The notes beneath the pieces were generated by a model that had not been told where the DNA came from, did not search any database, and saw only the letters and a list, made by a program, of their open reading frames with translations. A stretch of 64,000 nucleotides of DNA from Pisolithus tinctorius (taxonomy: Eukaryota; Basidiomycota; Agaricomycetes; Boletales; Pisolithaceae): positions 4,030,001 through 4,094,000 of the forward strand of contig JANFAH010000002.1 of NCBI GenBank assembly GCA_024663395.1, read 5' to 3'. Made by a program: the position numbers and the translations under genes. This document shows, piece by piece, positions 1 through 10,160 of the stretch (position 1 is the stretch's first letter; every line of letters begins with the position of its first letter).

Positions 1-30
1 CCATATCTCATCATTTATTTCTCCAGCTCT

Positions 31-603
31 TTGAAGATTGATTTGTATGTCCCCTCTTGTACTTATAGTTGTTCTTGTTCTTTGTCTGCTCACTTTGACC
101 GAGAAGTCGTTAAACTCCTAAACCCACAGATATCATTTCTTTGCTCAGATACTCCTGTAACATCACTTACTATAACTCCTTCAGTTTCAAGCTTCCAGAG
201 CTCTTTTTATCTTGATGTCTTTTCTGCTTCGTTATCTAATCCTTCAAAAGCACCAGATCCCCTTCCTATTCAGAAAACTGAAAAACAGCTTCATTTTTAC
301 TATTCTCTGTCTGACTTTCTTGATTTGTTATGTTTTAGAAAAAGCCTTGCTACAGATACAGAGGACTCAGCCGATGAAACAGGTCAGCCAGTGTATGGAG
401 CGTACAAGTGCATCGATCGTAAAGTCAAGCCAGTGCCTGGAGTCTATCCAGAAGATGCTCGGGTCCATCACCAGTTTCCAGAAGACCCCCTCGCATCACT
501 CACACCTCTCACATGTCACCCTCCTGTGTTCATTCCCACAAGAAAGCTTACTCAAGAGCGCCTTACCTCCATGAAGATTAACATGGATGGCTTTCACAGG
601 ATG
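31..603 (+). pseudogene. Fragment of K02A2.6-like Ty3/gypsy pol, upstream of the RT domain
   Basis: An open frame runs from 31 into the LTR at 604. Its C-terminal part has the linker typical of basidiomycete K02A2.6-like gypsy polyproteins just before reverse transcriptase: K-V-K-P-V-P-G-V-Y-P-E, then F-P-E-D-P-L, then R-K-L-T-Q-E-R-L. Family members continue into the RT; here the reading is cut at 604 by an LTR-type end, so no RT motifs remain. The N-terminal 110 residues are Ser/Phe-rich and not recognised. The family call rests on the linker motifs only. It may be the same lineage as the minus-strand copy at 40799-42826, which I cannot test because the two do not overlap. Confidence 0.6.
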
Positions 604-1030
604 TGTGAAGTACAGGTTTACCCTCGGAGTGACCAGGCTTCAAGACCGGGTGACAGGGGTTAGCCCAGGTGGCCAGAATCAAGGCCGGAAGACAGGGCTT
701 AAGTCCGAGTGGCCAAAGTCGAGGCCGAGAGACAGGGGCCAAGTCTGGTTGGACCAGAGTCAAGGCCGGAGGTCAGGGGCCAAGTCCGGAGGACCGGACT
801 TAAGGCCGGGAGCGCGGGAACAAGACCGGTAGCGTGGGAAACCGACCGGTCTTGGGGTGCGCACAGGGGGAAGCCGGTCCGGGGTTGGATCTACCTCCCT
901 TGGTCTCAGCTTATGTGCTGTACCCTTATGCAAGCCGGGGAGAGGTCCGGGACAGGGGCCGGGAATAGCTTAAGGCTTGGCCTTAGCTATAGAGTAGTCT
1001 CGAGGGGTAGTACAGAGTTGAGGGTAATAC
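604..1030 (-). mobile_element. Inverted R-U5 LTR segment (family C) replacing the left LTR
   Basis: Read on the minus strand this is the R-U5 part of the LTR family complete at 47064-48003 and at 43118-44020. It starts exactly at the LTR terminus (TGTGAAGTACAGG) and stops in R. It retains CpG far better than the copies at 42827-44020. It abuts an 11-base plus-strand LTR end (tgtacttaaca) at 1031-1041. Its extent, from U5 end back to R, is what minus-strand strong-stop DNA contains. Confidence 0.65.
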
Positions 1031-1041
1031 TGTACTTAACA

Positions 1042-1055
1042 GTATATTCTGACTG
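1042..1055 (+). other. Self-primer binding site of the LARD-like element
   Basis: Directly after the LTR end ACTTAACA lies gtatattctgactg. Bases 1044-1055 are the exact reverse complement of cagtcagaatat at 6495-6506, the predicted transcript start in the 3' LTR. This is the Tf1 arrangement, in which the 5' end of the RNA folds back to prime reverse transcription. Confidence 0.75.
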
Positions 1056-1062
1056 ACACTTG

Positions 1063-4000
1063 TGCAAGCCATTGCATCATGTCTAGGTCCTGCTCTAGAG
1101 CCCCTACCCATGACCCTGCCCATCAGGACTCATCGGGATACCTCTCCTCTGACTCCGGGGCCCAACCCGGAGATCTCTGCTAAAGCAGAGAGGTAACCCG
1201 GCACCCCTTGGCACTCTGCACACCCCCGGGTTGCATTACCCCTGACACTATGTCCTTAGTAGTCAAAACTTAATGCATCCATTCCCTCACTCCTGAGCCC
1301 TGCCTGCCACTCGTTTCTTCCTGACTCCGGACCGGCCATGTCAACCCCTGAGTCGGACTTGCCATCCGGACTCACCACCAACCTGGGTTCATGCCTGAGC
1401 CCACTTCCAAGTCGGAGTTACCCTCCAGACTTGCCCCTGAGCCGGCCTCATCAACCGGACTCACTTCTGTCAGCTCCCCCAAGCTACCCCTGACCTCTGG
1501 CTGGTCACCCTGGTCTTCACCACAGTCCTTACCTCAGTCATCCCAGCATGCGAGCCCAGCTGTCTTCATCCAGTTCTACTGTACTGAACACTGGGATCTC
1601 ATCACTCATTTGACCTCCTGACTCCCCGATGTTGGTCTTTGGACCTCTGTGCACCTCCAGTGCAACCCCCAGGCCTGGACTTGGCCAGTCCCGGCCCTCA
1701 ATGCCTTCCCTGTTCCCCATCGGCACTCGGCTTCAGCAGTTTTTGGGTCCGGTCTCCACCCTCGGCCTTTGCTACACCGGCCTTGGAGCCCTGGACCCCC
1801 TTCCGGTCTCCAGACTGTCTGTTACCGGCCTGTCCGGCCTTGGTTGGCTTGTCCACACTCACCCAGACTTGCCTGAAACCGGTTTGCCACTTCCCTCAGC
1901 CTCCTGCCCTTCGTTACTGGCCATTCTGGCCTCGGTCTGACTCAGCCACCTCACCCGGACTTGTCTAGGCCTGTTACTAGGTTTGGACCGGTCCTGGCTC
2001 TCCTCAAGACCTTTTCTGTTCCTTACAGACCCCTCCTGGGTCTCCTGTCCATTGTCCCGGTGCTACACTAGTCATCTCGGCCTCGGGATGGTGCTTGTCC
2101 CTTGAACTTGCACCAGGCCTTGGCTCTGGTGGTCTTAGCTAGCACGTGATACCTCTGTTTCGGTCTAGGACCGGTCTGCCAGCCCTCTGGGCCTTAGCCC
2201 GGTCCCTGACCTCTCTTCCGGCCTCTCTTTTCACTTGGAGGCACCCCCTGGGCATGCTAGCCCTTTGGACTTGCTCCTGACCCCCAATTTTTGGTCTAGG
2301 ACCGGTCTGCTGGTCCTCCGGCCCCTATCCCGGTCCCTGACCTCATTCCCGGTCCTTTCCCTGTCCTCTGTCCACCCTGGGGTCCTAACCGGGTTAACAG
2401 GTTGGTAACTCTGTACTCTGGAAGCCAAAACCGGGGGTCTCGGTTGAGACAAAACAATTAGAGTCTACCCCAGGATCCTAACTGGGTCAACAAGTTGGTA
2501 CTCTGGTACACCAGAAGCCAAACTGGTGGTCTTGGTAGAGACAAATCAATTAGTGCATCACTCCAGCCCCTTAGCAGTCCTGGCTCGTCCTGCCAGTCCC
2601 TTGGCCTCAACCTGGCTTTGTAGCTCTGGTCCGGACTTGCCAACTCCGGTCCCCTTGTGGCCCTGGCTCGTCCTGCCAGTCCCTCGGCCTCGACCTGGCT
2701 TTGTAGCATGGACCAGACTTGCTAACTCCGGTCCCCCTATTTGTGTCCACTTTTCCCACTTCTGGACTCCTTTATGACCGGTCTCCTGAGTTCCGGTCTT
2801 CCCTCCCGCACTAGGCCTGGTCAGCCTTTGTCCGGCCTGTTATCTCCGGACTTCCTTGTAACCCCTGACTGGTCTTGCTGACTCCGGACTCCTTTCTCTT
2901 TCCCGGTGCTTGTCTCCAGACTTCCTCATGGTCCCTGACCGGTCTTGCTCACTCCGGACTTCCTTCTTTTGGCCGGTCTCCCATCTCCGGCCTCCCTCGG
3001 CCTCTGATACCCCTTGGGTAGCTCTATGCTACTCCTCTGTCACTCGTTTGGCCTTCGGGCCTCTCCCTCCTCCCAGAACTACCCCTGTCCTCTACCCCAG
3101 TGCTATGGTCTTGACCTAGCACCTCTTTCTGGTCCTTGGTGGACCCGGCATTGGTTCTCTCTCGGTCTCCGACCCCTGTTTTAACCGGCCTTGTCAACCC
3201 GTTAGGAACTGAAGTATCTTGGTTGTAGGGAACCGACTAGCCCACTCAATAGGCACCCGTTGGTGGCCGAGTGTAGTGCAGTCACCTATCCCCACCTAAT
3301 ACTAAAGTTTGCTAACCCCCCTGACGTCAACCCCACCTTGGAGCATGAATTTGCTTGCAAGACACCCTGGGCTTTGGCCCATCTGACAAACCCCCGACTC
3401 TGCCGGTCTGTTTTCCCAGCTCACCCACTCGCCCCGGAACTTGTATGTTCGCAAGGCCCCTTCGGGTACCAGCTGACCCTCACCTTCCCCTAACCATTGC
3501 CACTGTCACCCCACCATTGACTCTGGAACTCCAGTCCTACCCACTCTCCTGACTCCGGTCTTACCGGTTGTCTTTTGGCCTGCCGGTCTTCACCGGCCTT
3601 CTGGTTTCCTCTCGGGCTCTGGTTCCGGCCTTCATACCCTTACCTTTGACTCCGACACTCCTTACTATCCCCATACCAGTCCGGCCTGCTCTGCCGGCCT
3701 TGTATCTCCGGTTTTCAAGCTTTTCCGGCCTTGAAAAAGCTTCCCGAAACTGGTCTTGACACCTGTTAAGCCAGTCTCAGCATTCTCGGTACTCGGACTT
3801 GCTACTCTGGTGGTAGTACTCCTACTACCTGCCCAGTACTCCTCTCGGTGGTCCTAGCCCATACCTTGTACCCCTGTAGACTTGGGAAGTCTACCCTAAG
3901 AGGGGGATAAGGGACCTCGCTAGTGACCTACTCTCTTCCAACTCCTGTCTGCTACCTCTCCGGTGCCCTCAGCACAACCCTGCTCAGTCCCTGCACACCG

Positions 4001-5984
4001 GTTCCCAGTTCCTTGGCCCGGTCCTTGCATACTGAAGCACTCCTGAACCACCTGCCCTGGGTTGCTCCCAGCCCCTGATGTTTGTGTTGGTACTCTGGTC
4101 TCACTATCTCGGTAGTCCTCGGCCTCAGTGATTGTGTGTTCACTGGTCTCACTGGCCTCGGCCTCCTGTTCTCAGCCTTTCGGCTGGACAACCCCTAGGC
4201 CTCACCCGGTCTCCAGACCCCCTGAACCGGTCCTCCAATGACTTTTGGCCCTCGGGCTTCTTGCCACCAGAAAACCCACCTCCAACTAACTCCGGACACC
4301 CCTAAACCGGACTCAACACCCGGACTCAGCTTTGGCTGGCACTCCTAGGCTTCGTTGCACCGGTCTCATGACCTGCAGGTCCCCGGTTCATGCCTAGATA
4401 TGCCAGGTCCTCCAGTCCTTGTCCAGACCAAACTCTAGCTGTTGTAGACAGCCCCTAGTCCCTCGCTGACCTCCAGAAGCCCGTCTGGCCTGTTTCCAAG
4501 GTGCTCGGCACTTGGCCTTGCCACTTCTGGCCTCGGGTTCACACCTCGCTACCCCTGGTTACCCCGGTCTCAGTGTTAGCCTGTCGGCCTACACTGTTTT
4601 GGCCTCCAGTTGTCAGCCCACCAGCTAGATGGCACCTCAGGTCACCTCTGGCCTCCCCAAACCCCCCCGACTCCTTCAGACTGGCCTTCAGCTGGTTGCT
4701 CCGGCCCAGCCCAACTCCAGACCGGTCTCCCTTTAGATTTCCGGCCTTACAGCCCCATCCAGGTCGAGACTGGTCTCCCATAGCTTTTCTAGCCCTTTTA
4801 GCCCTTACTGGCTCCCGACTGGTCCCCACCTGGCTTTTCTAACCCTCCCTGACCATTAGACCGGTCTCTGGTTGCCCCTTCCGGTCCTCTCTGGCCCTCA
4901 GACCAGTTCCCGGCCTTCCCAGCCTTCTGTCCCCTTGACCGGTCTTCGGTCTTGCTGTTTTCACCAGACCACTCGCTTTAGCACAACAGGCTTCAGCCAC
5001 TCCCAGTCTCGGTCTCTGGCTTTTGCCACCCCCGGCCTGAGCCACCCTCGGTCTCAGCCTTCAGCTTTGACCCCTGTCTCTGTCTCGGTTTCCTGTTTCC
5101 TTGTCATATGTTTTCTTGGTTTTCTGTTATCTGTTTTCTTTTTCTGTAGATATACACTTTCAGACCCCATGACCCCCTGGAGCAGACCTTGGACCTAAAC
5201 CTGGCCTTCTCGGCACTTCTCGTGACCCTCTGTATCCCTGCAGTGCAGTCCCAGTCCAACTGGTGCATTCCTAGACCGGTTTTCCGGCCTTCCCGGCACC
5301 CACCTAGCCTTTGTGCCTTTCCGGTGTCACTCAGCAGCACACTGGTACACCCCTGGACCATCTTTTGGTCATCTCCAGGCCTCTCTAGACCCTCTCGGTC
5401 TCCATGTTGCCCTGAACCAGCTTTGAAGCGCACCTCTGGCCTTAGTGGCACACTCCTGGTACATTAGTTGGATGTTACTGGTCCCCTGCACATCTTCGGT
5501 CTCCGGCTTTCCCTGACCTGGCCCTGAAGCACACCCCTAGGCCTTACCTGGTTGTTCCCAGCCTTCGGTTTGCCTTAACCCAGCTCCGAAGTGCAACTCC
5601 GGCCCTCTGAGACATCGGCCTCAGCTTTCAGCTGTCTCCGGAAACCCCCATACAGCTGGTCTAGTCACTTCCGGACTTGGCTTTGCCTTGTCCCGGCCTG
5701 CTGAACTGTCTGGCAGCCTCCTAGACCGGTCTCCGACCCTCCTTGTTGTTGCTTCTCCGGTCTCGGGTTCCTGGAACACTCCTCAGACTTGACCCTTGAC
5801 CCCAATCCCAGCCTGTGCCATTCTGGTCTGTACTACTGGACCTCTGGTCATTGCTGTCCTGTTTCCTGGCTCTTGGGCCCTCCCTTGGCACTGTGTGTGC
5901 ACTCGGACTCACTCCGAGTCATGCGACCTCACTGCATGGTCCTCTGGGCATGTTTCCCTATGGAACCTCAAGGGTTCGGTTCCT
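1063..5984 (+). repeat. Non-coding interior packed with degenerate CCGG motifs
   Basis: About 4.9 kb with hundreds of variants of ccggtct, ccggac, ccggcctt and accggtctcc, scattered every few tens of bases and never forming a clean tandem array. Open frames in it are short, rich in Pro, Ser, Leu and Thr, overlap in several frames and carry no known motif, so I treat none as a gene. A short start near 1079 (M-S-R-S-C-S-R) lies where gag begins in the relatives and ends after about 35 codons. CpG density is clearly higher than in the rest of the window. Confidence 0.7.
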
Positions 5985-5997
5985 AAGAGGGGGATAC
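5985..5997 (+). other. Polypurine tract
   Basis: The run aagagggggatac sits directly before the 3' LTR start TGTCATATCC. It is the expected plus-strand primer for reverse transcription and matches the purine runs before the other 3' LTRs in this window. Confidence 0.75.
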
Positions 5998-6697
5998 TGT
6001 CATATCCATGACTCTCGGACTCGGACTCAGTCCAGTCCGGACCCCTAGCCCCTATCTCCGGTCAAGTCCGGTCCTAGTCCAGCCTAGAAAACCCAATCCC
6101 GGCCCTAGATAACTCAACTCCGGCTTGCATAACTCAAGTCCGGTGTTTTACCCCTATCTCCGGTCCATTTCGGCCTCCCGGCCTCGCACTGCTCCACCCC
6201 GGTCCTCCTAGGTCCATGTCCAGGTCACCCAGACATAACTCCGGTCTGTTTCCCTTTGTTTGTACTATATTTAGTCTAGCCCGTTCATCTGACTTTTGCT
6301 TACTGTACAAATCCTGTGTCTGACCCCGGTATGCCGGTCACTCGGACTTTGGCTATTAGCCTCTGCATAGCCACTGTGGCTATCCTTGTCTTGCTAATCT
6401 TCTTGCTAATAGCTTGTTCACAAGTCCGGCTCCATGTTCTTTACTCCGGACCGGCCTCATGTATTTAACCCCTGTACATACTTCGTAGCACCCTCAGTCA
6501 GAATATCAACTTAGTTCACCCCCAAGTCCCCAGCTTAAGCCCGAGTTGACTCTCGGCTTTCGCTCCTGATCCCCTCGGCTTTCTCTGACCTCAACCCGGC
6601 TTGCGCAAGGGTCTAGCGCACGAGCTAAGACCAAGGGTTGTTGCCCCTGGCACTCGGCCTTTAACCTTCGACCCCCGCCCCAGTCACGAACTTAACA
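5998..6697 (+). mobile_element. 3' LTR of the LARD-like element (700 bp)
   Basis: Starts TGTCATATCC and ends ACTTAACA, followed by the GGATG duplication. A TATA-like tatttaa lies near 6463, and the R start cagtcagaatatcaacttag is at 6495. The U3 half is closely similar to family C at 47064-48003, but the part after R is different, so this LTR looks like a U3/U5 chimera. The conserved U5 hairpin core (gcgcaagggtctagcgcac) is present near 6603. Confidence 0.8.
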
Positions 6698-7823
6698 GGA
6701 TGTCATCGAGGTATACCATGACGCAGAGATCGAGCATGTCTGCAAAGATGCTATTGACGAATTGCTGGAAGGCCGCAGGCACGTTAGTCAGACTGAATGG
6801 CATCAGCGATCTTTTTTCGTGACGGAGTGAACCATCCTTCTTCTTTACGAAGAGGACAGGGGCACCGTGAACAGAGGTGGACTGCTTGATGAAACTGTAG
6901 CCAAGATGCTCATCAATGAAGGTGCGGAGAGCTTCAAGCTCTGGCGGAGAAAAAGAGTAGATCATGCCAATGGGCGGAGAGGCTCCTTCCTCGAGGTTGA
7001 TCTTGAGATCGAACAAGTGGTGTGGCAGAAGTTCTGTGGCCTTGTCTTTACTGAAGACGTCGGCAAACTCGTGATACTCAGGAGGAACCGAGGAGAGGTC
7101 AGGAGGTGGAGATGAAGCGGAGGACGCATGAAGCTTCACATCATCAGCAGAGAGCTGCAAGCGGAACTGTCTGGAGCCAGGGAGAGCACAGGGTCTGACA
7201 TATGCAGCAGCATTGATGAGTGAGACGAGCAGAGCGGAGTGCAGCAAGTCTGTCGGAGGTGCAGTCAGAGCTGCAAACGGAGCAGAGGGTGTTGGATCTG
7301 GAGCGGAGGTCGCAGCAGAAGGTGACGAAGGCGCCTGGGGTGTCAGCATTCCCTGTAGCGATGGTTTGAACAATATACTGCCCAGTACCCAGTCAATTGA
7401 CAGATTGAAGCGGGTGAGCCAGTTGTGTCCTAATACCAGTGAACATGAAGAATCCAACAGAGTAACATAAAATGAAATGGAGTTGACATCACCAGAAGGA
7501 AAGCAGAGGGAAAGATCTACATCTTGGGAAATGACAGCATTTGTACTACCATCAAACAAGCGGAGTGGAATTGGTGGAGAGACAGAGGAAACAGGAATGG
7601 CATATTTTTTGATTACAGATGGGTCTACAAAGCAATGAGAAGAACCAGAATCGATCAACACAGAGAAAGTATCAACAGAATAATCCAGAAGAGTTACAGA
7701 CGGAAGTAAAGAATTGGGACTAGAAAGAGCGGACGCATTGAGTTGGATGTCTGGTGGCGCACAGTTGGGTTCAACGCTTCCTCCAGGCTGTGCAAGCTCC
7801 CTGGAGGAGCGGACTAATTTTTT
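6698..7823 (-). pseudogene. Truncated gypsy (G0) pol: protease and RT start
   Basis: Reads leftward from the gag frameshift site at 7823. The aspartic protease motif L-I-D-S-G-S-S is near 7655, followed by a Pro/Ser/Ala linker. The RT start shows F-V-K-K-K-D-G-S-L near 6840 and Y-L-D-D-I-L at the left edge, where the LARD-like element cuts it at 6698. Part of RT between K-D-G-S-L-R and L-M-P-F is missing compared with the G1 and G2 copies, an internal deletion of roughly 80 codons. RNase H, integrase and chromodomain are lost. It is homologous to pol of G1 and G2. Confidence 0.85.
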
Positions 7824-9082
7824 GACTCTGCCTTCTCCGCAGGCGGAGTAGGCGGAGTTTTAGCCATAGCTGCACGGGCTTTGGCTGCACGAGAGGTGGA
7901 CTTGGGACAGTCCTTGGCAGAATGGCCAGCCTCGCCACAGAAGAGGCAGAGGTTGTTCTTCATCCTGCGCTGGTGCTCAGTGGAGGTGAGTTTGCCATCT
8001 TTACCCAGGAGGTGGGCAATATCGGACTTGGGCGGATCTTTCTGTTTGCCCTTGCCCTTGGCGTCAGACTTCGGAGCAGAGGCAGAGGACAACGATTTAC
8101 TTTTGTTGTCGGAGTTTGAGGACTGCGACTTGTCGGAGGCGGACTTGGTGGTGCATGAGATCTCTGCTTTGCACTCCCAGTAGCATGCATCGATGGTCTG
8201 GGTGAGTTCGCGGAGTTGTGCGAGGGTAGAAGCCTTACCAATGCGAGCGATCTCGTCTTTGATGCAGTCTGGAAGTCTGCTATAGAAGCGGTGGCGGAGT
8301 GCACCGACACCATAGTCCTTGACTTGCGAAGCCCAGCGATTGATCTCCACAACATATTTGGTAATACGAGAACCGTCCTTCATGGTAAGGTTCTCGAGTT
8401 GCTGGACAGCATCCACTATAGCGTCATGCGGACCGAAATTAGCTGTGAGCTCTTGTAAGAACTCATGGTAGTCATTCATCCAGAGTGGGCAGTCATAGTT
8501 GTCGGGGTTTAGCAAATCTGGCTTGAACCAAGCCAGGGCCATACCCTTGAGATAAGACTGAGCGAAGGTAACCTTTGCTCTGTCGGAGCAGAATGCATGA
8601 GGGCGGTCTTGGACGTTCAGCTCACATTGAATGAGGAACTCATGGAGCTTCTTGGGGTCGGAGCCGTCGAAGGTGTCAGGCTCGCGGACTTTGGTCTTCA
8701 GAGCAGAGTCCCCAGTGTGCGAGCTAGACCACGCAAGTGCATGGACAGCTCTAGCAAGAGCTACGAGGGGATCCTCTGGTGGCTCAGCCAGGTCTTTGGG
8801 GACATCCCTGTCACCGCTGCCCCTGCCATCGGGATCACCATCAGGATAGTCAGGGTCGGGGTCGGGCCCATCACCTCGGTTACAAGGAGATGGAGTGTGA
8901 AAGGCTGTTGGGTGTAGGTCAGAGCGACCAGCTTGTGAAGCGCTTTCGCCTTCAGCGCAAGAGCGGCATCGAGTGGAGAAGGATTGGAACTGTTCGACGA
9001 TGGAAGGGAGTCGACATGGATTAGCTAGCGCTGCAGCGAGGTTCTCAGTGACCTCTCTTTGGGATTGAGCTTGAGTTCTCAT
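7814..9082 (-). CDS. Gag of gypsy element G0 (422 aa, open frame)
   Basis: This is the only uninterrupted gag in the window. It begins M-R-T-Q-A-Q-S-Q about 60 nt inside the LTR. It has an acidic Pro/Asp/Gly-rich stretch near residues 80-105, then the capsid-like retrotransposon Gag domain (E-P-D-T-F-D-G-S-D-P-K-K-L, then S-Y-L-K-G-M-A-L-A-W-F) over about residues 125-290. A Ser/Lys-rich linker follows, and then a CCHC zinc knuckle ([14 protein letters not shown]) near residue 380. Gag would form the virus-like particle and bind element RNA. The start is chosen because the same ATG context recurs in G1 and G2, where codon 4 is TGA instead of CAA. Pol follows in the -1 frame. Confidence 0.85.
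   Translation of the reverse strand: MRTQAQSQREVTENLAAALANPCRLPSIVEQFQSFSTRCRSCAEGESASQAGRSDLHPTAFHTPSPCNRGDGPDPDPDYPDGDPDGRGSGDRDVPKDLAEPPEDPLVALARAVHALAWSSSHTGDSALKTKVREPDTFDGSDPKKLHEFLIQCELNVQDRPHAFCSDRAKVTFAQSYLKGMALAWFKPDLLNPDNYDCPLWMNDYHEFLQELTANFGPHDAIVDAVQQLENLTMKDGSRITKYVVEINRWASQVKDYGVGALRHRFYSRLPDCIKDEIARIGKASTLAQLRELTQTIDACYWECKAEISCTTKSASDKSQSSNSDNKSKSLSSASAPKSDAKGKGKQKDPPKSDIAHLLGKDGKLTSTEHQRRMKNNLCLFCGEAGHSAKDCPKSTSRAAKARAAMAKTPPTPPAEKAESKN
7817..7823 (-). other. Predicted -1 frameshift site at the gag/pol junction (G0)
   Basis: The heptamer A AAA AAT lies directly before the gag stop TAG, and pol is open in the -1 frame from here. The same heptamer and stop occur in G1 (31437) and G2 (56018), and a variant A AAA AAA TAG occurs in G3 (46787). 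Confidence 0.6.
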
Positions 9083-9130
9083 AATGATGTAAGTTTTTTC
9101 AGAGGATGGAAATGAGATCGTACAAGTGTG

Positions 9131-9143
9131 AGTACGAATATAC
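9131..9143 (-). other. Self-primer binding site (G0)
   Basis: On the minus strand, directly after the LTR end ACTTGACA, stands gtatattcgtact. It is complementary to the R start of its own LTR (agtacaaatat near 9440) with one mismatch, explained by a CG-to-CA change in the LTR. Confidence 0.65.
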
Positions 9144-9856
9144 TGTCAAGTCTGGGCCTACTCCAACCAACTCCGATGCTAAGCAAGGTCTAGAGGAGGG
9201 TCCAGGAGCAAGTCTGACACAGAAGAACAGAACTCCGACTAGCGGAGTGTCGGCAGGAACGAAGACTGCCGAGACAAAGGCAGAGCGGAGTGAGGGCATC
9301 GGGTTTAGCTCGTGCACTACCCCCTTGCACGATCTCAGCCCTTGTATTTCAGAGGGAGAGTACAGATGGGGAGTCGGAGATAAGTCCGACAGACAGAAGA
9401 TGGAGTCAGGAGGAGTAGGAACTAAGTTGATATTTGTACTGAAGAACAGTGGAGTACAGTACATGCTTTTATACTGCTATGGAGGTACAGTAACTGGAAT
9501 TGGAACTGACATACGGAGACTCATAAATTTTCAAGTAAAATTTCCTGGATGATGAATGAAGGGTAGACGGAGGACATATGAACGGGTAACACAAAGCATC
9601 CAGAAAAGGAAACAGTCCAGGCGCTGGACCATGTGGTGAGCGCACTGCAGAGTACCTGACTGCGAAGGCAGTCACATGACCCCTCAGAGAACGGACCGCT
9701 CGGTCCGGTAGGAGAGAACACAAGTCCGACAGCAGTTGGAGCAGAGATGGTTCGTAGCCAACAGAAGTTGGGCAGAGTTGGTGCAGAGTGAGTGAATGAG
9801 TGGTGGAGTAGGATGCGGAGTATGTAGGGACTTATAATGAATGCACGGTTGTGACA
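9144..9856 (-). mobile_element. 5' LTR of gypsy G0 (family A, 713 bp)
   Basis: On the minus strand it runs from TGTCACAACC to ACTTGACA. It has a TATAAAA box, the R start agtacaaatatcaacttag and the U5 core tcgtgcaagggggtagtgca. It sits inside the chromodomain end of another gypsy element whose frame resumes at 9861. The matching 3' LTR is missing because the left half of G0 is lost, so no target duplication can be confirmed. Confidence 0.85.
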
Positions 9857-9860
9857 ATCG

Positions 9861-10116
9861 GCACCAACCTCCACCTCTGCCTGTTGAGGTGGATGGTGAC
9901 CTTGAGTACAAGATTTCAGAGATCCTCAACTCAAAGGTGGATCGCCACTGCTGTCATTGTCAGTTGCTGTATCTAGTCCACTGGGCATGCTATGAGAATA
10001 CTGAAGACGAGACCTCTTGGGTGTTGGCAACGGAGTTAGAACATGCCTCCGAGTTGTTGGCTGCTCACCATGCTTGCTATCCTCATAAACCTGGACCTTA
10101 CTCACCTCCATTGTAG
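9861..10116 (+). pseudogene. Chromodomain end of a chromovirus pol
   Basis: The last 85 residues of a Ty3/gypsy integrase polyprotein. The linker Q-P-P-P-L-P-V-E-V-D-G-D leads to a chromodomain: L-E-Y-K-I-S-E-I-L, Y-L-V-H-W, Y-E-N-T-E-D-E-T-S-W, then an acidic helix. Chromodomains of this class steer integration toward marked chromatin. The expected G of Y-L-V-H-W-A-G-Y reads C here. The rest of the element to the left was displaced by G0. The downstream purine tract and LTR show that its 3' end is complete. Confidence 0.85.
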
Positions 10117-10147
10117 CTTTGCTATGGCCTTCAGGGGTTCAGGCCCT

Positions 10148-10160
10148 AAGGGGGGGATAC
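10148..10160 (+). other. Polypurine tract before family B LTR
   Basis: The purine run aagggggggatac immediately precedes the LTR start TGTCATGACC. Confidence 0.7.

Larger units (their letters stand above)
604..6697 (+). mobile_element. LARD-like non-autonomous LTR element with CCGG-rich non-coding interior
   Basis: The element is bounded by GGATG at 599-603 and again at 6698-6702, a 5-bp target duplication typical of LTR integrases. It has an LTR end and primer-binding site (1031-1055), about 4.9 kb without gag or pol, a purine tract (5985-5997) and a 3' LTR (5998-6697). The primer site matches the R start of its own 3' LTR over 12 nt, tying both ends to one element. No family protein is recognisable in the interior, which fits a large retrotransposon derivative (LARD) mobilised in trans. 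The left LTR is abnormal: most of it is an inverted R-U5 segment of another LTR family. The element interrupts the RT of the minus-strand gypsy on its right. Confidence 0.7.

Noticed and set aside
1391..5467. Many Pro/Ser/Leu-rich open frames of 60-120 codons in the CCGG-rich tract
   Set aside because: They overlap in several frames and strands, share the repeat composition, and show no motif or conservation. They are translations of the repeat.
6867..9024. Plus-strand frames across 6867-9024
   Set aside because: They are complementary shadows of the minus-strand gag and pol of G0.
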